DNA of 10,020 bases, from assembly GCA_002308515.1 (NCBI GenBank), contig DBVN01000099.1, positions 1 through 10,020 on the forward strand, in the 5' to 3' direction. Positions 6,396-10,020 of this stretch are shown here, piece by piece. Positions within the stretch are counted from its first letter, which is position 1. Each line of letters begins with the position of its first letter. Below the pieces are notes generated by a model. That model saw nothing but the letters and a program-made list of their open reading frames with translations. It was not told where the DNA came from and searched no databases. This DNA is from Verrucomicrobia bacterium UBA1263. Its GTDB lineage: Bacteria > Verrucomicrobiota > Verrucomicrobiia > Limisphaerales > UBA1412. The position numbers and the translations under genes were made by a program.

Positions 6396-6424
6396 TTGTC
6401 TGCGGACGGTCTTTCAAATAGAAT
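6396..6424 (+). promoter_or_regulatory. Sigma-70-type promoter of the kinase-MurQ gene
   Basis: TTGTCT (6396-6401) matches four of six bases of the -35 consensus. After exactly 17 nt, TAGAAT (6419-6424) matches five of six of the -10 consensus. Transcription would start near 6431, giving a leader of about 45 nt before ATG 6477. This is the best promoter in the window and sits in the divergent gap between the minus-strand kinase cluster and the rightward fusion gene. Confidence 0.6.
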
Positions 6425-6431
6425 GCAGGCC

Positions 6432-6460
6432 ACTGTTACAAGCAGATACGGCTGAACAGT
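6432..6460 (+). promoter_or_regulatory. Palindrome at the transcription start, possible operator or leader hairpin
   Basis: ACTGTT (6432-6437) is the exact reverse complement of AACAGT (6455-6460), and inside them AGC (6441-6443) mirrors GCT (6451-6453). The element begins about where the promoter at 6396-6424 would start RNA synthesis. It could be an operator for a sugar-responsive repressor or a 5' leader hairpin ending about 16 nt before the start codon. No regulator gene lies next to it, so the binding protein is unknown. Confidence 0.4.
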
Positions 6461-6476
6461 GTCTGTTTTTGAACGC

Positions 6477-8306
6477 ATGAGCAGCAAAATAAATGTGATC
6501 GGTAAAAACTATATCGCCCTGGGGATCGAAGGCGGCGGCACTCATACTGTCGCCGTGTGGGCGGATCCCAGCGGCCGGGAAATACAACGCAAAGAATTTG
6601 GATGCGGCAATGTCCGCCTGCTCAATGATAAAGAACTGATCAGCCTGCTGACTCAGATCCGGGAATCGGGACACAACATCCCTATCCCTGTCCACAGCAT
6701 CTGCGCCGGAATGGCCGGTGCTGTCAATGACGCTGACAAAGAACGGGTAAAAAAAGCCATCATCTCTGTTTTCGGCACTGTTTACACGGCAGTCTGCAGC
6801 GATCTGCAAACACCTCTCTACGCGGCGGAGATCCCCGAAGGCAGTTTCCCCGTCCTCGTGCTGAGCGGCACAGGCAGCTGCTGCTACACAGAATCTCCCG
6901 ATGGGCTCCACACCTATAAATCCGGCGGATGGGGACATCTGCTGGGTGACCGCGGCAGCGCGTACCAGATCGGGATCCGCTCTCTGCGGACTTGTCTGAC
7001 CCTGCTGGATACCACAGGAAAACTCCCCGTGCTGGGGCAAAGACTCCTCGCCTTTCAGCTGCTGAACTCACCCGAAGACTGGATCAACTGGTCACTGAAA
7101 GCCGCCAAAAGCGACATCGCCCGGCTGTCACAAATCACCGGCGAATGCGCCGCGAACGGCTGTCCGGTCTCTCTGAAAATTTTGAAAGGCTGCGCCACGG
7201 AACTGGCGGCGGACCTACTCGCCTGCTGCCGAAATTATCGGAAGGAAAACAAGGAAGCCTCTCCCGTCTTTCTCCTCTCCGGCGGACTGCTGAAAAAGAG
7301 CGAGATCTATCAGCGGCTTGTTTCCGAGGAGATCACCCGTGAGATCCCTCAGGCCAAAATCACCCCCCTTGAGACCGAAAGCGTCCATGGTGCCGTGAAG
7401 AAGGCACTGGCTCTGCTGGGAGGATCCGCCCATCTGCAGGATGCTTTTTCTGATAATAACGTCATCCAGCCTTCCCCGGCTGCCAGCTCGGTCACAGAAC
7501 AGCGCAACCCGCGCTCTATGCACCTGAGCGAGCTGAGCGTGGCCGACGCGGTACAGCTGATGATCGACGAGGAACAATACATCAGCCAGGCCATACAGAC
7601 CCAGAAAGAGGCTATCGTCCGTCTGGTGGAAGTCGTCTCGAACGCCTTCAAGAACGGAGGCCGTCTGTTCTATGCCGGTGCCGGCACCAGCGGTCGTCTG
7701 GGTGTGCTGGATGCCAGCGAGTGTCCTCCCACCTTTGGTGTCAACCCGGAACAGGTGCAGGGCATCATCGCCGGCGGTTACGAAGCGCTGTGGCGCGCCA
7801 GTGAAGGCGCTGAAGACAGCCCTCAGAGCGGTGAAGGCGCCGCCATCAGCCGCGGCATCACAAAACGGGATGTCGTCATCGGCATCGCCGCCAGCGGCAC
7901 AACACCTTTTGTCCAGGGAGTCCTTTCCCGTTCCAAACGAATAGGCGCGTTCACAACGCTGCTCTGTTTCAATCCGAACCGCAAACCCTATCCCGAAAAT
8001 GAACCGGATATGGTGCTGGCGGTCCCAACCGGCCCGGAGATCCTCACCGGTTCCACACGTCTCAAATCCGGCACGGCCACCAAGGTGATCCTCAATATCA
8101 TCACCACACTGAGCATGGTCCAGATCGGCAAAGTCATGAGCAATCTGATGATAGATGTCCGCGCGACGAACGTGAAACTGCGCGACCGCGCCATCCGCAT
8201 CTTCTGCCAACTGATCGACTGCTCCCGTGAAGAGGCTCAGGCCGCCCTGGAGGCAAATGAGTGGAATATCCGCCGCGGCATCCAGGCGTTGAAAAAAGCC
8301 CGCTGA
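6477..8306 (+). CDS. murQ: Fused amino-sugar kinase (BadF/MurK type) and MurNAc-6-phosphate etherase (MurQ)
   Basis: The 609-residue protein joins two enzymes. Residues 10 to about 320 are a BadF/BadG-type ATPase kinase: IEGGGTHT (17-24) for phosphate binding, Asp109 in CSDL as likely catalytic base, LSGTGS (129-134) and GGWGHLLGDRGS (150-161). This family includes GlcNAc kinase and the MurNAc/GlcNAc kinase MurK. Residues 340-609 are full-length MurQ, beginning at TEQRNP: SIS-type AGAGTSGRLG, DASECPPTF with Glu415, EGAEDS with Glu446, SGTTPF, and the small helical C-terminal domain. The two glutamates, 31 apart, correspond to the catalytic pair Glu83/Glu114 of E. coli MurQ. Together they would turn MurNAc into MurNAc-6-phosphate and then GlcNAc-6-phosphate plus D-lactate in the cytoplasm. 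I chose ATG 6477 over GTG 6459, which lies in the palindrome. Its TGA overlaps the next ATG. Confidence 0.93.
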   Translation: MSSKINVIGKNYIALGIEGGGTHTVAVWADPSGREIQRKEFGCGNVRLLNDKELISLLTQIRESGHNIPIPVHSICAGMAGAVNDADKERVKKAIISVFGTVYTAVCSDLQTPLYAAEIPEGSFPVLVLSGTGSCCYTESPDGLHTYKSGGWGHLLGDRGSAYQIGIRSLRTCLTLLDTTGKLPVLGQRLLAFQLLNSPEDWINWSLKAAKSDIARLSQITGECAANGCPVSLKILKGCATELAADLLACCRNYRKENKEASPVFLLSGGLLKKSEIYQRLVSEEITREIPQAKITPLETESVHGAVKKALALLGGSAHLQDAFSDNNVIQPSPAASSVTEQRNPRSMHLSELSVADAVQLMIDEEQYISQAIQTQKEAIVRLVEVVSNAFKNGGRLFYAGAGTSGRLGVLDASECPPTFGVNPEQVQGIIAGGYEALWRASEGAEDSPQSGEGAAISRGITKRDVVIGIAASGTTPFVQGVLSRSKRIGAFTTLLCFNPNRKPYPENEPDMVLAVPTGPEILTGSTRLKSGTATKVILNIITTLSMVQIGKVMSNLMIDVRATNVKLRDRAIRIFCQLIDCSREEAQAALEANEWNIRRGIQALKKAR

Positions 8307-10020
8307 TGTTTTATCGCTTTTTACTCATTCTGATCCTCGCGCTCTGTGTCGGCGTTTCTCAGGCGGAATCCCGCCGCGCGGAACTTTCCCCGGAAAATCT
8401 GCCATCGGATACGTATGCCTATCTGTCCGTGGACAGCGTAGAAGATGCCCTGAGCGTTTTCAAGACGACTCCCTGGGGAAAGATGATCGAGTCTGAGGAA
8501 TTTGCGCCGTTCTGGCAGGACAGTCTGGCCAAATTCGACCGCAAGATCATCACCCCGCTGCAAAAGGAACTTCGTGTCCGGTTCGCGGACTATGCCGCTC
8601 TTTTTGACGGACCGATGATCACCGCCCTGATCCCGTCCGACAATCCCAACGTCATCCTCAATGATTCCTGTCTGATCCTGGCTGAAACCCGTCAGGACGC
8701 GCAAAAGCTGGAGAGCTTTCTCCAGACCATGACCTCCGCCTGGGAAAAGGACGGACTGGAAGTACCCCGCACTAATATTGCTCAGGTGGATTTCCGCCGT
8801 TTTCGTGTCACGCGCGAAACGCTGAACTCCTTCCTTCAGCAGCTGGGCGCGCCGCAGGAAAGTATGTTCGCCCCCAAAGAAACACTCCCCTCGCTGGATC
8901 TCTGGATGGGCATCTGGAACCGGATACTGATCATCGCGCTGGGCGATCTCTCCGTGGTGCGAAAGACTCTCCTCTCTCTGGACGGGAAAGCGGAACGCCT
9001 CAAATCCCTGCCGGCTTATGTAGAACAGCGTCCTCACTTCAAAAAGAGCGGCCGCGATTCTCATCCCATCGGACATATCTGGATCCAGCCGCCGCCCGTC
9101 ATCAACGCTCTTCAGGAGGTTCTGGATCGTTCCATGACTATACTGGAGGATCAGACGGAAGCCGAAGGCAAAAAACTCAACCCCTTCTTTCCCAATCTAT
9201 CCCAGCTGTTTCGGGCTCTGGCTCTGGACAGCATCACTTCCATCGGCATCGTTACGGAGACGGCTTCCGGCGGTCTGAGCACACGCGTCCACATCAACTG
9301 TCCGGCCTCCAAACGCGCCGGGATCACCCAGCTGCTGAACGCCGTCAAAACGGATGACTGCCGCACTCCTGCGTGGATGCCCGGCAATGCCCTTTCCTGC
9401 GCGCGGCTGCGGCTCGATCTGCCCAAAGCGATCCAGATCCTGGACTCTGTCAGCGATGATGCCTATCCGCTCAAGAAACTCATTTTCCTGGGATTCGGGC
9501 AGGGCTTCCGCAAGACCAATCCCGAGGTCAGTTTCTCCACCAATGTCGTCAGCCGTCTGGGTGACGACCTGCTGTTCTGCGAATTCCCCTCCGGGAACAA
9601 ACAGGATCCCACACAATGGGCTTACCTCATTTCCGCCGGAAACGCGCCGACCCTGCTGGATACGCTCGCCGCGCTGAACGCGAACAGCTTCAAGGCGATC
9701 GGCTTTACTCTGCCTTTCCGCTTCCCGGATGACGAAAAAACGGAAGCCGCCACGAACGCTCCTTCTTACTTCGTCAACGCCAATTCGCAATATCTGGTCG
9801 CCGCGACGGACCCATCCCTTTCTCAAAAGATCGCGCGGCTGGAGGTGACCGAACCCTCTCAAAAGACAGAAGCTCCTCTCGTCTTTTTCCGTGAGGAAAA
9901 CACTCTGGAAAAGACCCGGCTCCTCTGGGACCGTCTGACAAGCGAGACCGGCGGCAATACCCTGCTGCCTTTCCCGCTGAACCGTCTGAATTATGATTCA
10001 CTGCCGCCTTTCGGGCAGTG
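8306..10020 (+). CDS. Secreted protein of unknown function, C-terminus beyond window (partial)
   Basis: The frame is open from ATG 8306 to the window edge, at least 571 codons. The start overlaps the TGA of the fusion gene (TGATG), so translation is probably coupled. The first 20 residues are a signal peptide: MFYR, a hydrophobic core (LLILILALCVGV) and SQA for signal peptidase I cleavage after Ala20. The lone Cys14 is not in a proper lipobox. The mature protein opens with LPSDTYAYLSV and soon has TPWGKMI, resembling the DUF3352-like or similar uncharacterised secreted proteins that I associate with Planctomycetota and Lentisphaerota, which share 'LPADT.AYLSV' openings. That link is from memory and weak. 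I see no catalytic motif or membrane segment after the signal. Its coupling to amino-sugar salvage suggests an extracytoplasmic role, but co-transcription alone does not prove a joint pathway. Confidence 0.85.
   Translation, partial: MFYRFLLILILALCVGVSQAESRRAELSPENLPSDTYAYLSVDSVEDALSVFKTTPWGKMIESEEFAPFWQDSLAKFDRKIITPLQKELRVRFADYAALFDGPMITALIPSDNPNVILNDSCLILAETRQDAQKLESFLQTMTSAWEKDGLEVPRTNIAQVDFRRFRVTRETLNSFLQQLGAPQESMFAPKETLPSLDLWMGIWNRILIIALGDLSVVRKTLLSLDGKAERLKSLPAYVEQRPHFKKSGRDSHPIGHIWIQPPPVINALQEVLDRSMTILEDQTEAEGKKLNPFFPNLSQLFRALALDSITSIGIVTETASGGLSTRVHINCPASKRAGITQLLNAVKTDDCRTPAWMPGNALSCARLRLDLPKAIQILDSVSDDAYPLKKLIFLGFGQGFRKTNPEVSFSTNVVSRLGDDLLFCEFPSGNKQDPTQWAYLISAGNAPTLLDTLAALNANSFKAIGFTLPFRFPDDEKTEAATNAPSYFVNANSQYLVAATDPSLSQKIARLEVTEPSQKTEAPLVFFREENTLEKTRLLWDRLTSETGGNTLLPFPLNRLNYDSLPPFGQ

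Noticed and set aside
7215..8210. 331-codon minus-strand open frame opposite MurQ
   Set aside because: It lies wholly within the strongly conserved MurQ part on the other strand and shows no domain of its own.
8345..8347. Lipoprotein cysteine in the secreted protein's leader
   Set aside because: Cys14 is preceded by Leu-Ala-Leu instead of a lipobox with Gly, Ala or Ser next to the Cys, and a good SQA signal peptidase I site follows.
8321..9862. Minus-strand frames opposite the right-end secreted protein
   Set aside because: The plus frame is continuously open from 8306 to the window edge with a signal peptide and coupled start, while the minus frames are fragmented and featureless.

Overview
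The window is bacterial chromosomal DNA, densely coded and G+C-rich (about 60-70% in stretches counted by hand), with one clearly AT-rich gene near the left end. Short gaps, overlapping starts and stops, and scarce Shine-Dalgarno motifs are typical throughout. A secreted protein opening with a phrase like 'LPSDTYAYLSV', a bacterial prenyltransferase-repeat protein, a kinase-MurQ fusion and a tandem pair of divergent thymidylate-kinase-like genes together suggest the PVC group (Lentisphaerota, Verrucomicrobiota or Planctomycetota). That placement is an inference from gene content, not a measured assignment.

Layout. Positions 1-138 hold a G-rich, foldable stretch ending in a strong intrinsic terminator; the gene it serves lies left of the window. 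Positions 273-1481 (+) encode an AT-rich protein of about nine kinesin-light-chain-style TPRs. A 120-nt gap with nested inverted repeats follows. Then come cinA (1602-2873, +) and, 14 nt later, a protein with five prenyltransferase/squalene-cyclase-type repeats (2888-3841, +). That gene converges on a minus-strand cluster and shares a CTAG palindrome with it as the stop codon of both. The cluster, in transcription order, is thymidylate-kinase-like gene A (6311-5640), thymidylate-kinase-like gene B (5624-4788) and a ROK sugar kinase (4785-3838), with gaps of 15 and 2 nt. A 165-nt divergent intergenic region carries a good sigma-70-type promoter and a palindrome. Rightward from it runs a BadF-type amino-sugar kinase fused to MurQ etherase (6477-8306), whose stop overlaps the start of a secreted protein (8306 onward) that runs off the window.

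How the genes may work together. The kinase-MurQ fusion holds two consecutive cytoplasmic steps of peptidoglycan amino-sugar salvage: MurNAc to MurNAc-6-phosphate, then to GlcNAc-6-phosphate plus D-lactate. The nearby ROK kinase would phosphorylate glucose or a related sugar. CinA repairs or recycles pyridine nucleotides. The two thymidylate-kinase-like proteins are clear paralogs of each other and both depart from standard dTMP kinases at substrate-binding positions; copy B also has Arg in place of the Walker A Lys. This pair, the prenyltransferase-like protein with an incomplete zinc triad, and the fused MurK-MurQ enzyme are the most interesting items. No CRISPR array, insertion sequence, phage gene, tRNA or rRNA was recognised.
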